Positions 27,480-39,794 of a DNA stretch of 64,000 bases are shown here, piece by piece; within the stretch, counting starts at the first letter, position 1, and each line of letters opens with the position of its first letter. The stretch is taken from NCBI RefSeq assembly GCF_000499845.2, contig NC_023749.2, forward strand, positions 39,880,498-39,944,497, in the 5' to 3' direction. The notes under the pieces are model-generated. The model saw only the letters and a program-made list of their open reading frames with translations. It had not been told where the DNA came from and searched no databases. The translations under genes and the position numbers were made by a program. Origin of the DNA: Phaseolus vulgaris (taxonomy: Eukaryota; Streptophyta; Magnoliopsida; Fabales; Fabaceae).

Positions 27480-29469
27480 GTGAGAACACGAATATATGTA
27501 AATCAACACCAAACCTGATAAAACTTACACCAAACAAATAGAGAAAGCATATGAAAATCTACAACCTATTCAAAACTAACTACTACCCACTTTTAGATCC
27601 TTCAACGGAACGGCAGATACGAAAATGAAAAAAATAACAATTAGGTTATATCAAAATAATCTATTAAGAACCCATTCTAAAAGCTGAAAAAAGTAACTCT
27701 CTTGTTAACAATTAATAATGATAATACACAAACATTAACCGAGAATGTATTATTTTTTTACTTATTAATCTAATTTTAAAACTCACTCAATCCCAACACA
27801 TATTATTCATGAAATCCAGTACTTGGATAAAAAAAGAGTAATAACACTAAACACAATTAAAAACACCACACCTATGACCCTGACAGAAGAAGAAGATTCA
27901 CAATAATCAAATTCTGAGAACATTACGAAATGAATAACCTGTTCCCCAAATTGTGATAATGTTGGTTGATGTTGGACTTGCCAATAGAACAGAAATCATC
28001 ACGGCCATTATTTTCATGAAAAAAAATTGAATCTCCTAAAAAAAATACCCCAGAATACCACTCTGAAATCAAAGCAACAGTATAAAAAGTGTGTCTAGAG
28101 AAAAAAAAAAAAACCAAATGAGAGACTTAAAATAGACAAGAATTTTACTTGAGAAGGAAACTGGGAATTTTTTTTTTTTTATTATAGAGTATTGCTCCCA
28201 AGCAGGGAACACGAGTAGAAAGGTCTGTGCTCTATGTGTTGGTGTGAGTTGCCACGAATTATAATGAGGCACGTGTCATGTCTTTTTACTTTTAATTCCA
28301 CAAGTTGGTTGATGTTGATGCTACGTTGGTTGAAGTTGATGTTTGTCACTTTTTCACTTTTCAGAAGAGTATAATTTCTGATTGCAGGAGTCGAAAAGGA
28401 ACAATTCATGTCTACCTGACACGTCATACTTACATGCCACCAATCAAAAGTGCATAAAACAAAAGAAAACCAATGAGAACAAAACAATGGGCTTTTTTTA
28501 ATTTACTTTCTTTTTCTCAGACAGCTAATATATATTATTAGTTTTTTATTTATATTTTTATCAATAAAAATTAAAAGAGAATATGGGAACACTTCAATTG
28601 TTCTCACCCTTAAGTGAAGGCTTTTCTAACACAGTTTTCAACCTCAACTTTTTTCACACTTCCACTCTTTTTCACCCTCAACTTTCCACTCCTCCACACC
28701 CTCTAATCCAAACAAAGTATTAGGAAAAAACAAATAAACTTATACAGCACATAAATACAACCTCATAAGATTTGTAGATTGTTCATGATAGGTTCAGACG
28801 ATTTTGCCCTGATTTATTTTACTAAAGATTCAGAAATTGGCTTCTAGAAAAGATGAACCGGAGAGGATTTGGATTCTACTACACTCAAGTTTATGATATT
28901 GGACAAGTCCAAAAGTTGATTGTGAAGTTGGTAAGATTATATTATTGCTGGGAAAATGAAAGCTATTTATCTTTTATTTGACTGAAAATTGTTGCTACTG
29001 CTTTTTTTTTTTATTTAATTTTTCTTTTTGTTGTTTGTTTAGATTTTGTTTATGTTTGCACTCAGATGTTTGTTTTTGTTTTATTAAGTTTTATTTTTGA
29101 CTGGCCATTATTACGAAAGAACAATATAAGAGCCTGAATCAAAGCATTATTGTGAAAAGATCAGAAATAACAAAGTCCAGAGTCAAGTGTCCACCATATT
29201 ATCTGTTTTGTCTTTCACTTTTGTTTTTGAAAACAATTGGTTCATGATATCAATTTTGCTTACTCATGACATGATGTCATCTTTTTTATTGTGATGAATA
29301 AAGTTTGGTCTAAAGCAGCTTTTTTTTTATAGATAACATGAGAAATGAGGTATAATGGATTAATTAAGAAGAGGAAAAGTTTGCAATGAGTTCCTCATTT
29401 CTTGAGATGAGATTATTTTAACTGAGTTTTTTAAGTAACTTTTGTGATTGTTGATGGATTGTGCCTTTA
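27475..29469. other. AT-rich region, no gene recognised
   Basis: No convincing long frame and no PABP exon continuing from the left side of E2. There are several A or T runs (for example around 28100 and 28170). Short frames here lack recognisable motifs. Confidence 0.5.
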
Positions 29470-30060
29470 TGACTGAATTCTTTGATTGAATTTTGGAGAG
29501 GATTTGCGGAAGCTTCAATGGAGGAGGCGTGTAAGGAGGCTCACATGGAGCTTGTGGTTTTCTTGGAGGTGCATGCTAAGTATGGAGAGTGATAGGTGAG
29601 GCCTAATCACTTGAGCTAGGTGGAGAGCTGAAGACTAAAGTGTTTATCGTAAAGAGGCAAGACAAGAGTGAGAATTGGCTCAATATTTTGGCAGCAATTT
29701 CACTCATTCATTAATCTTCAAAATACATGAACCAAGCATGTCCTTATATAGGATTAGAGAGCGGAATTTGAACAAGGAAAAATGGTGGGAAATTTTAAAT
29801 GAAATGGGTTTGAATTTGGCGCCTAAAATGAGCTCACGTGGAAGGTGTGACATGGTGTGTAACATGTGCTCATTTTAGATCTAATGGGCCGGCCTAGATT
29901 AATTAGGAGTTTTCTTGAAACCGTAATTTAACCTAGGTTGGTCTTTAGATGCCTAATCCAACCCTAATTACAATTAAAAAAAATACAAGTAAAATTCCTA
30001 TTCTATTTTGACAAGAAAATAAATTCTACTCTACGACTAGGTTTAGGGCATCTTTGAACA
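29470..30060 (-). repeat. Probable 3' LTR of a decayed chromovirus
   Basis: Immediately after the end of the gypsy integrase frame (stop at 30074), minus-strand sequence opens TGTTCAAAG and contains a promoter-like CCTATATAAGG at about 29741-29757. This is where a chromovirus 3' LTR should lie. The outer boundary is a guess; the partner LTR is not visible. Confidence 0.4.
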
Positions 30061-30073
30061 TATATTGGGAGGT

Positions 30074-30979
30074 TTATCTGCCATCAATAGTTGTATCCCA
30101 GTCCTCTTGAATCTTCTTTGTCATAACTCTAGTAGTTGGCCCTGATCTTCTATTTGTTGGGCTTGCACTTGGGCTTCTGTTTGGGCCTCTTCCATCATCC
30201 CCTCCCTCTTGAATTTGATTTGTCCTCAAAATCAATGTTTCTGCCTCTTCATCTTCACTACCTACAAAAGGGGTTAAATCCATAACATTGAAAGTAGTAT
30301 GTACTCCATATTCTTCAGGCAGGTCTATTTGATATGCATTATTATTGATTCTTTTGAGGACTTGGAAAGGACCATCTTCTCGGGGACTAAGTTTGGATTT
30401 CCTCTTAGTAAGGAATCTATCCTTCCTAAGGTGAAGCCAAACCCAATCTCCTTCCTCAAGAATTATCTCTCTCCTCCCCTTATAGCTATGTTTCAAGTAT
30501 TTCTCTGTTTGTTGATGTATTTGTTCTTTAATCCTCTTATGCATTTTCTTAACAAATTCAGCCTTTGTTACTCCTTCCTTGTGCACAAATTCTCGTGGAT
30601 TAGATATAGGTAACAAATCCAAAGGAGTAAGAGAATTGAATTCGTACACAACTTCAAATGGAGAAATATTAGTAGTTTTATGAACTACCCTATTATATGC
30701 AAATTCAATATGGGGAAGGTACTCATCCCTAGATTTGTGGTTGACTCTCATGATTTCCCTAAGCATAGTAGAAAGAGATATATTTACAATTTCACTTGGA
30801 CCATTCGTTTGAGGATGACAAGAATTTGAAAATTTCAACTTAGTTCCAAGTTTTTTCAAAAGAGTCCTCAAAAAATGGCCTACAAATTTTGGATCTCTAT
30901 CCAAAACTAAGCTTTGAGGTAAACCATGAAGTCTTACCACTTCTCTAAAGAAGAGCCTAGAGATATTGTTAGCGTCATC
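30074..30979 (-). pseudogene. Chromovirus-type gypsy integrase, C-terminal part
   Basis: The frame reads from the copia insertion point: LFFREVVRLHGLPQSLV, DRDPKFVGHF (catalytic D), CHPQTNGPSEIVN (E of the DDE triad with changes), then EFAYNRVVHKTTNISPFEV. The C-terminal part has KYLKHSYKGRREIILEEGDWVWLHLRKDRF (two adjoining motifs), LSPREDGPFQVLKRINNNAY and FNVMDLTPF, the tail type of plant Tf2-like/CRM-like chromoviruses. No classical chromodomain is evident. It continues at 38046 on the other side of the copia element, with part of the core missing between. Confidence 0.8.
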
Positions 30980-32072
30980 TGTAAGAATTGATGGCTAAAC
31001 AAGAGGCGAGTGAATTGTTTTATGAAAGATTTTCGCAAAGACTTGATTTAGAATGAATCTCTAATAAACAATCTAGATAAGCACTTAAGGAAAGAAATCA
31101 AACAATCCAACAAAAACAGTTATAATAATTTTAACCGGTTAAAACTGCATTTTAATCGGTTGTTTATACTAGCAACAAAAATGAAATTATCAAACAGTTA
31201 TAGAGAGTTTGAAAGAAAGAGAGATTTACACAATAGGTTTATACTGGTTCACTCACACAAGAGCTACATCCAGTTCTCAGAAGAACCTCTGAGTTCCACT
31301 AGTAATTAAAACCAAATTAGAACACACACACAAAGAGGTAACCTTGCAACCGACAAGATTCACTCACCCTCCTTGAAATATCAAACACCTCAAGACAGAA
31401 CAACCTTTGTCTTTATAGGATTTCAAACACACACAACAGATAAAAGAAGTACTACTACAAGAATCTACACAAGGATAGAAAACACCTGAATTCGTACAAT
31501 ACAGGAAACCCTATGATTAGATCTTGTTACCACAATAAAGCTTGAACATCAATCTTGCACTTTGAAAAACTTCTTTCAAAAACCAAATCTCTTTCTTTGA
31601 TATCAAATTTGTATCAATACTTGTTGTATTTGATTGTATACTTTTCTTTGAAATAAAGGCTATATTTATAGCACTTAAAATGTAGCCGTTTAAGGCAGTT
31701 TTAATCAGCAGAATTAGTTAAAACAAGTTTTCAAAAATTTGTTATGAAAACACACATTTAACCGGTTGAAACCACGATTTAACCAGTTGAATGAGTTAGG
31801 CAGTTGCATAACTAATTCAAAAAGCAGTTTCAAAAATCTCAAGCCAGCTAAGTGACAAACAACCGATTATCTCGATGATTCAATCAGTTGTTTTCCCTTT
31901 GCTTGGAAAAAACACTTTGTTTTTTTTTTTAAACGGTTTGATCAAGCTTTTTGTAAGATTAAGAACTGATCTTGACAAAGATTCTAAACAATCTAATCTA
32001 AACCCAAACCAAAAAGTAGCACAGTTTCAGGCTTCATGTGGATTTGAAACATCAAAGCTCCCATGTTCAACA
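30980..32072 (-). repeat. Copia 3' LTR
   Basis: 1093 bp, minus-strand ends TGTTGAACATGG ... AATTCTTACA. Its left 460 bp matches 37586-38045. It carries repeated AACCGGTT/AATCGGTT-like words and a TATATTTATAG stretch at about 31668. Confidence 0.85.
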
Positions 32073-32091
32073 ATCTCCCCCTATTTGATGG
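32073..32091 (-). other. Copia polypurine tract
   Basis: On the minus strand, CAAATAGGGGGAGAT directly precedes the LTR start TGTTGAAC. Confidence 0.7.
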
Positions 32092-32559
32092 AGACAAATC
32101 CTTGGGATGCTTTTAGGAATGTTCTTTGTTTAGAATCTGTACAACCTACATTCATGAGCAAACACAGAAACACAGGGTAATCTATTCCAAATCAAATAAG
32201 CACCAGAAACCAGTTATCTCTTGGTGATTTCCAAACAGGAACATCAGCCAAATCAGATGAGAAACCAACAAACATACATAGGTGCAAAACAGATAAACAA
32301 TCAGTTATTTTGCAGGAATAACCGGTTACAATTTTGTATATTAGAGTTAGCAGATTAACAAAATTCAAATTTAAACCAGTTAAAGTAGTTCATAGCAGCA
32401 ATGTTCAAAGCAATAATGAAAGCAGTTAATAAGAACATTACAGAGAACCAACTTCTCCTCCTATTTTTCTCATCAAATAGACAAAATGAAGATTTAAAAA
32501 CAAACTTTAAGACAAGGCATGCATACGAATTATAACTAATTCCTTCCTTCGAGAATAAA

Positions 32560-33938
32560 ACCTGTCCTTGGATAGAGGCTTGGTGAAGATGTCTGTAAGC
32601 TGACTTTCTGTTGAGACAAACTGGATTTCACAATCACCATTGTTGATATGGTCACGGATAAAGTGATGCCTAATTTTAATATGCTTTGTCCTTGAGTGTT
32701 GAACCTGATTTTTTTGTCAAATTAATGGCACTATCTTCAAGTTGTTGCTTGATCCACAAGACTTGTGCACAACAGCTTCCTGCAGCTATATATTTAGCTT
32801 CAACTGTTTATAAAGCTACACATGCTTGCTTTTTACTGTGTTATGATATGAGGCTAGATCCAAGTAGGTGGCATGTTCCACTCGTACTTCCTGTCTAATT
32901 TGCAACCTACAAAATCAAAGTCAGAGTGTCATACTAAATGAATAGGATAATGCGAAGGATACCATAAACCCATGGATGTTGTGCCTTTCAGATACTTCAG
33001 GATCCTCTTGGCAGCTTTGAGATGTGATTCCTTAGGACAAGATTGGAATCGTGCACAGTGGCAGGCAACAAACATTATATCTGGTCTGCTTACTGTAAGA
33101 TATAGCAGAGAACCTATTAATCCTTTGTATTTGGTTTGATCAACTTCTGGTCTAGCTTCATCACCATCTAAGTAGCAATTTGTTGACATAGGCGTTGTTG
33201 CAATTTTACAGGCTTCCATCTCAAACTTTTTAAGAATGTCGTTGCAGTACTTGGATTGACATACAAAGATACCTTCTTTGGATTGCTTGACTTGTAGTCC
33301 AAGGAAAGTTCCCCCATCATTGACATTTCAAACTCTCCCTGCATTGCTTTGATAAAATCCTCACAAAGTTTTGCATTAGAAGAGCCAAATATAATATCAT
33401 CCACATATATTTGCACTAAGATAACATCAGAATCAGCCTTTTTAATGAATAAAGTATTATCAACCTTCCTTCTTTCATATTTATGGGATAAAAGAAAGTG
33501 ACTTAACCTTTCATACCATTGTTGTGGTGCTTACTTGAGGCCATACAGGGCTTTCTTTAGCTTGTATACATAATTATGATGCTTGTGATCTTCAAACTCA
33601 GGTGGTTGTGAAACATAAATATCTTCATTTACAACTCCATTGAGAAAAACACTTTTCACGTCCATCTGAAATAATTTGAAACCACTCATGCAAGCAAAAG
33701 CTAATAAAAGTCTTACAGCTTCTAACGTTGCTACCGGTGCGAAGGTTTCATCATAGTCAATTCCTTCAGCTTGGTTGTACCCTTTGGCAACGAGCCTGGC
33801 TTTATTCCTTGAGATGATGCCTGAGTCATTCGACTTGTTCCTGAAAACCCATTTTGTACCTATTACATTCATCTGGGCTATTTTAGGGACAAGGGTCCAC
33901 ACATCATTTCTCACAAACTGGTTGAGTTCCTCATGCAT
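32560..33938 (-). pseudogene. Copia reverse transcriptase and RNase H (degenerate)
   Basis: RT starts at 33938 with FVRNDVWTLVPKI, GTKWVFRNKSND, ARLVAKGYNQAEGIDYDETF and MDVKSVFLNGVVNEDIYVSQ. A TAA or TAG-type stop at about 33531 breaks it, then IYVDDIIFGSSN (catalytic YVDD, about 33390-33416) follows. SLLYLTVSRPDIMFVACHCARFQ marks the connection at 33219-32929. RNase H remnants run down to about 32560 with several stops. The order and motifs are classical Ty1/copia. Confidence 0.85.
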
Positions 33939-33947
33939 TGTTGTTGT

Positions 33948-35232
33948 CTAGTGCTCATCCTTGAGTGCATCACAGATTGATTTTGGTTCAATCTTGGAAA
34001 CAAAAGTTGTATGGTTGCAAAAGTTTTCCATACTCCTTCTCATGGATAAATCTTTGTTGATTTGGCCAATGATGTTATGAACAGATAGGTCTCTTGGGAT
34101 CCTCCATTCCTTTGGCAGATCATCCTGCTGCAGATTTTCAATCGGTTGTTTCGTAGAATCAACCGGTTGAATTTCTGTGTTGTTGTCAAGATTCTTCAAG
34201 AAGATGTTCTGTTCATCTTCTTCTATGTTGATCTTTGCTAAACCTTATTCAGACTTGTTAGTTTCATCAAAGACAACATGTATAGATTCTTCAACAGTCA
34301 TAAGCTTGGCTAGATAAAGAGTAACCAAGAAAGATACCTTTGTCTGATTTAGCATCAAATTTACCTAGACTTTCTTTCCCATTGTTTAGAATGTAGCACT
34401 TACATCCAAAGACCTTCAGATGGCCTATGTTTGGCTTCCTTCCATTCATTAGTTCATACGGGATTTTCCTCAAGATAGACCTGATTAGCACACGGTTCAT
34501 CACATAGCAAGCAATACTCACAGCGTCAACCCAGAAGCACTTAGGCAGGGAAGAATCATTCAGAATAGTCCTTGCAAGCTCTTCTAGAGATCTATTCTTC
34601 CTCTCCATCACTCCATTTTGTTGGGGTGTTCTTGGTGCAGAAAAGTTGTGAAAGATTCCTAGCTTGTTGCAAAAGTTGATGAACTTCTCATTCAGAAATT
34701 CTCCTCCATGACCATTTCTGATAGCTCCAATGTTGTTGCAACATGTGTTCTACACCCTTTTTGCTAGTTTTTTGAATTCTAGATATGCTTCCTTCTTTGA
34801 GTGTAGGAAAAGAGTCCAAGTAAACCTGGAAAAGTCATCTACAACCACAAGAGCATACAGATTTCCTCCAAAACTCATAGTCCTAGAAGGACCAAAAAGA
34901 TCCATGTGCAAAAGCTCAAGGGGTTTTGAAGTTGAAACAAATTTTCAAATTAAAAGATTTTCTAGTTTGTTTCCCCTTTTGACAAGCCTTAGACACATGT
35001 TCCTTCTCGAACTTGAGTTTGGGTAAGCCATGAACAAGTTTATTTAAATGATTCATATGAATGTGTGCAATTCTTCTATGCCAAAGCCATAATTCCTCAT
35101 GTTTTGTTAGAAGACAACCTATTGATGTGGAGTTTATTCAAGCAAATAGATGTTGTTAGACCTCTTACCAATAAGCAAAACATCTTTTGAATTTGGCAAT
35201 TGAATCTCACACAAATTCGTTCTAAAGGTGAC
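33948..35232 (-). pseudogene. Copia integrase (degenerate)
   Basis: Between protease and RT. The clearest part is 34611-34291: MERKNRSLEELARTIL, FWVDAVSIACYVMNRVLI, IPYELMNGRKPNIGHLKVFGC and FLGYSLSSQAYD, the conserved end of copia integrases. The zinc-binding and first catalytic parts upstream (35230-34620) survive only in pieces. 34199-33948 encodes the variable linker before RT. Confidence 0.75.
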
Positions 35233-35487
35233 TTAATATCCTCTGTCACAGAGTTGACTGATATTGAGCATGTTGTGCTTCAAACCTTCAACATAAAGCA
35301 CATCATGAATAAGCAAGCTATTTTCATTGCCTATGGTACCTTTACCAAGGATCTTTCCCTTGTTGTTGTCACCATAAGTTACATGCCCATCTTGTTTGAG
35401 AGAAATGCTGATGAACTTGGATGCATCTCCAGTCATATGCTTGGAACAACCACTATCTAGATACCATAGGTGTTGTTTTCTCTCCAA
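35233..35487 (-). pseudogene. Copia protease / pre-integrase fragment
   Basis: HLWYLDSGCSKHMTGD is the copia aspartic-protease active site (DSG), followed by VTYGDNNKGKILGKGTIG and VLYVEGLKHNMLNISQLCD. About 84 codons are open. The segment just upstream is interrupted by the LTR-like insertion at about 35550. Confidence 0.8.
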
Positions 35488-35549
35488 GCAACCCTGGAAA
35501 ATTTAAAATCAGATGGCTAGATCTGGTCCCCTTACGAATTTGGGTCCAT

Positions 35550-36535
35550 GAGTGTTAATATGTTTCCAAGGTGATGGAAACCAAGTAGAGGACGCCCAAG
35601 CCCATGACGCCCAAGCCCATGACGCCCAAGCCTAAGAAGGGGCCCAAGCCCAAAGAATCACTAGGAGCGTGGCAAGAGCTTTGGGACAAGAGTGTCAAAT
35701 AATGACTCTTCTTATTTCTATTGTATAGTTGTAGGTGGTGTGGATATTAAATAAATAGGTGTGAATGTATTAGAGAGAGTCACATTGTCCATGTGACTTA
35801 GTGGGAGGGTGTAGGTGTCATATAGGAGGTGCCAAAACTAGAAAGGAAGTCACACCTTCCTCATGCTCTAGTTGGCGCCATTTTAGTGTCATTTAGGGGG
35901 GAATTTGAATTTGATTTAGCTTCTCATTTCAGCACCTCTTAGGCTATAAATAAGGTGCTTGCCTTTGTAAAATTCAGAATAGAAAATTTGATATAGAGAA
36001 ACTCTACTCATTTGGAGAAAGATTTGTGTGAGATTTGAATCTCCTTGCTTGGTCTCATCTTGTGAGCTAATGGAAAGCTTCAAGTGACGACTTCCTTCAC
36101 TTATCTTGGAACAACATCTCCAAGTGGCGTGAGCAATTCCAATTCCTCCATTCCAGCCGAGCTTCATTCCATAAGTTTCATTCCTTTCATCTTCTTTTGC
36201 ATTTTCAATCGGTAGTTTAGCATCTCTTTAGTGTTCTTCTCCTTTCCACCGATTGTTCTTGTGTTCCTTGTGTTGTTCTCTAATTTCTGTTCGGTACCTT
36301 TTGTTTTTGATTCAATTGTGTTTAATAATCTTGTTCCATGGATGTTTACAAGGAGATAACACTCTTATTGAGTTTAGATCATCATTTTGGAAGGCTATGT
36401 CTCCATTGATGACTCCTTAAGCTTCCTTGATTCCATTTCTGTTTTCAGCTTGTTGTTTTGTTGATGTAATTTCGTTTTCATTGTTTAAGCACTCTTTGAT
36501 CCTTGAATTGTTGTTTTCATTCTCATATAATGTTG
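35550..36535 (+). mobile_element. Inserted LTR-like sequence (probable solo LTR) within copia
   Basis: The copia frame is broken between an NTHGPK-like segment (ending at about 35550) and WIEH (at about 36560). The intervening sequence of about 1 kb is unrelated to copia. It has three tandem copies of GACGCCCAAGCCCAT-type words at 35591-35640 and a promoter-like GGCTATAAATAAGG at about 35942. No coding domain is seen. This looks like a solo LTR in plus orientation. The boundaries are uncertain by about 20 bases and I could not fix a clean target duplication. Confidence 0.5.
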
Positions 36536-36546
36536 TGTTCAAGAGT

Positions 36547-37528
36547 TTAAAAGTGTCTATGTTCAATCCAACTCATATCACAAGGAACCTTAGAATCCTT
36601 AGGAACCCATTTCAGCATACCTTCAGGAACAAAAAACTTCCTGATTTTACAGAACCTAACAAAGTGGCCCTTTTTTCTTGCAGTAGAAACAACAAACAAC
36701 TGGTTGTTTTGACTTTTTAACCGATTGATATTTGGTGAAGGTTGAAGAAGGTTTTGAACATCCACTTTGTTTGCTTTGAGGGTTAAAGCCTAAACCCGAT
36801 TTCCCCAAAACACATTTTTGAGATGCTAACACATCTTCAAGATTTGATTTCCCTTTCAAAATTGTATCAACAATTTTCACAAGATGTAAAAATTTCTTTT
36901 GAAGGGACTCACAGTTTTTACAAAAACTTGAATCACATTTGCAATATGAGTTTTGATAAATCAGTTCAAGATTTTTAAAATCAGTATTTGAATTATGCAA
37001 ATCATTTTCCAGAATAGTGATTTTTTCTTTCAACCTGTTGTTTTCACTTTTTCAATCGGTTATTTAAAAGGATTAATCTTTTAGCTTCTTCATGGGTTTC
37101 TTGGAAAGCATCAAGAAATTGAAAATAATTTTCACATTTGTTGGAAGAAGATGTACTTGCTTGGTTTGATCCAGATTCTTCTTTGGCCATTAGACAGATT
37201 TCCATCTTGGTTTCTAAAGAGAATGAATTAGCAGAAGATTCTTCTTTGTCCATCAAAGAACTCCTTGGATTCTTGTAATATTTCTCATGCGTATCCCAGA
37301 TTTCTTTGCTATACAGTCAAGGTGTTCTTTTTTAGATGATGCAGAGTTATTTTCAGGCATATGCATGTAGGCATTGTTTGAAATAACATTCCAAATATCC
37401 TTATCTAATGATTCAATAAAGAACTTCATTCTTATGCACCAAATTCGACAATTTTGACCACAAAACAGAGGTGGTTTATTCAAAGAGGCACCTTCCCCAA
37501 AAGAAAACTTGTTAGCCATATGAAACAT
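36547..37528 (-). pseudogene. Copia gag (degenerate)
   Basis: Fragments in several frames: LNKPPLFCGQNCRIWCIRMK (UBN2-like gag start, about 37480), MEICLMAKEES (37190), a coiled region LKEKITILENDLHNSN and a zinc knuckle around 36680 (CCFYCKKKG, with GHFVRFC in another frame). The middle of gag appears deleted, because the start joins quickly to the C-terminal part. Confidence 0.7.
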
Positions 37529-37570
37529 TTTTTCAGAAAAATAGGAACTTGAGTATTTTTCAAGAACCTA

Positions 37571-37584
37571 GCTCTTGATGTCAA
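37571..37584 (-). other. Degenerate copia primer-binding site
   Basis: On the minus strand, TGACATCAAGAGC, two bases inside the 5' LTR, is recognisable as a mutated TGGTATCAGAGC site complementary to initiator tRNA-Met. Confidence 0.6.
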
Positions 37585-37585
37585 T

Positions 37586-38045
37586 TGTAAGAATTGATGG
37601 CCTAAACAAGAGAGGGGTGAATTGTTTTATGAAAGATTTTCACAAAGACTTGATTTAGAATGAATCTTTATCAAACAATCTACATAAGCAATTAAGGAAA
37701 GCAATCAAACAATCCAACATAATCAATTATCAGAATTTTAATCGGTTAAAATTGCGTTTTAATCGGTTGTTTATACCAGTAGCAAAAATGAAATTATCAA
37801 ACAGTTATAGAGAGTTTGAGAGAAAAATTGATTTGCACAATAGGTTTATACTGGTTCACTCACATAAGACCTACATCCAGTTCTTAGAAGAACCTCTGAG
37901 TTCCACTAGTAATCAAAACCAGATTACAACACACACACAAAGAGGTAACCTTGCAACCCACAAGATTCACTCACCCTCTTTGAAATATCAAATATCTCAA
38001 GACTGAACAACCTCTGTCTTTACATGATTTCAAACACACACAACA
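37586..38045 (-). repeat. Copia 5' LTR, truncated
   Basis: Matches the first 460 bp of 30980-32072 (starting TGTAAGAATTGATGG). It ends abruptly at CACACAACAG, where chromovirus integrase sequence resumes; a short ACAAC homology at the junction suggests a deletion join. Confidence 0.85.
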
Positions 38046-38914
38046 GTTGTCCTAGGAAGTCCTAATATAAAATTTATGCTTATGTCTTCCCATGGAGCAC
38101 TTGCAAAAGGTAAAGGAGTATAGAGACCATGAGACATTGCCTTAGATTTAGCTTTTAAACAAGAAATGCATCTACTACAATGTCTTTGGACATCTTTCCT
38201 CACGTGGGGCCAAAAGAGTTTTCCTTTTAAAAGCTCTAGAGTTTTATCAACTCCAAAATGGCCCATGAGTTCTCCTTCATGAGACTCTTTAAGAAGTTTT
38301 CTATGTGTTCCTTTACAAAGTAGGAGGCCTGAAGGTTGTTTAAAAAGAAGTATCTTTTCAAATTTATTTTCAAATTTTTCTTCTTTTTGAATGACCTTGT
38401 GGGAAGGAACACTTTTCTCCCACGCCTCTTTTTCCTTAAGGGCTTTTTCTTGGTTTTCTACTTCTTCTTTTTCATCTTTTTTTTTCATTTGTACTCGATC
38501 CTGTATCACTTGTGAAGGTGATAAGGGATAGAGTACAAACTTATTTTCCTTACGAGTGAACGTGATCTCATTGGTAAGACCATTGTGAACAGTTTTCTTA
38601 TCAATTTGCCATGGTCTACCCAACAAAATATGACAAGCTTCCATGGGAACTACATCACATAAAACTTTGTCTTTATAGTTTCCCACAGAAAATTTAACTT
38701 TCACTTGCTTATCTATAGTTAATTCCCCATCTTCATTTTTCCATTGAATTTTGTAAGGTTTAGAATGAGGTATTAATTGTAGATTTAGCTTCTCAACCAC
38801 CCTAGTGGTACAACAATTGCAGCAAGAGCCACTATCCATAATGAGAGAACAAACATTTTCTAAAACTTTACATCTTGTATGGAAAATGTTCTCTCTTTGT
38901 GTCTCTTGGTTCAC
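38046..38914 (-). pseudogene. Chromovirus protease fused to integrase, RT and RNase H missing
   Basis: One open frame starts with a protease region (VCSLIMDSGSCCNCCTT, DSG active site; then ACHILLGRPWQIDKKT). It runs through a Lys/Glu-rich stretch to LFKQPSGLLLCKG and then straight into the integrase zinc region (ESHEGELMGHFGVDKTLELL, HCSRCISCLKAKSK) and APWEDISINFILGLPRT. RT and RNase H, which should lie between PSGL and the zinc region, are absent, yet the frame stays open. The frame then crosses the deletion junction with copia at 38045. It continues at 30979. Confidence 0.82.
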
Positions 38915-39300
38915 ACTAGATTGGTTGTTGAGGGTTCTTCAGATCATCATTAACTTTCCCTCACATGGATATAATCCCTCACTATTTTCTTTTTCTTCCC
39001 TTCTAACTCTCCTAGGTTGAGGTTGATAATATTCATTCATTTTAAGGCTTTCCTCACCATATGAATCACTCAACCTAGAGCTAGATGTATGTGAAGATTT
39101 TTTATTTTTTTTTGGTGTATTCATTCTTTTCTTTAACAGGTTTAAACTCTTCTTCTAATTTAGCAAAATGAGCATCCCTTTCTTTTAGTTGGGCCTCATG
39201 TCGCAATTCTCTGTATGATAGTGATTGAAAGTCTCTGGCTAATTGTTTTAAAAGAGATTTTACTTTCATTTGGACTAGAAGAATGAGAAGACATGTTTAA
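38915..39300 (-). pseudogene. Chromovirus gag remnant
   Basis: Short frames upstream of the protease (39124-38939: SDSYGEESLKMNEYYQPQPRRVRREEKENSEG given in two parts, SDSYGEESLKMNEY and YQPQPRRVRREEKEN) look like the linker after gag. A start-like MSSHSSSPNESK lies near 39290. The gag core is missing, so this element has lost most of gag as well as RT. 39300-39790 has no recognisable gene. Confidence 0.45.
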
Positions 39301-39794
39301 AGTTATGTGTTAAAAGTAAGTTACCACAAGAAAGATAGGTGGAGTAATGTAGGTAGATTCCCAGGAAAGGGAGGTTGATCACTTGAATCACTTATGAGCT
39401 ATGATATTATTATTCTTTGTTGAAATGTCATAAATTTGACATAGAACGTTGTCAATTTCGTGCTCAAAATGGTAAGAGACACCCAAACGTTGGACTGAAT
39501 CAATGAAGTTCAATTTAAAAGAGAATTTTTTATGACCAATAGGTGAGACAATGGTCTTTCTCACGTCCTATTTTAATAGTTTAGCTTGTTGAATGTGGCT
39601 ATCACTTTCCTGCATGAAATAGATTAAATGTTAAATACATGAAAATGTAACATCTTAGCTAAAGAGATTGAAAATGAAAAATGACATATACCAAATGAAT
39701 ACAAAAATTCAAATAAACAACTTCATCATTAACTATGGAAACAAACACATTTTTTTTTGCTTACATATAATTTTAAATAACTATTAGAGGGTTG

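Larger units (their letters stand above)
30980..38045 (-). mobile_element. Ty1/copia element inserted in the chromovirus integrase
   Basis: A minus-strand copia element with its 3' LTR at 30980-32072, polypurine tract at 32073, RNase H, RT, integrase and protease order as in Pseudoviridae-type elements, gag at about 36547-37528, a mutated primer site at 37571 and a truncated 5' LTR at 37586-38045. The right LTR stops within CACAACAG, where chromovirus sequence resumes, so a deletion removed the outer half of the 5' LTR and part of the host integrase. The coding regions are full of stops. An unrelated LTR-like sequence is inserted between gag and protease. Confidence 0.85.

Noticed and set aside
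28182..28487. Possible gene in the AT-rich stretch right of E2
   Set aside because: Short frames only, no motif, T-rich runs; nothing distinguishes it from background.
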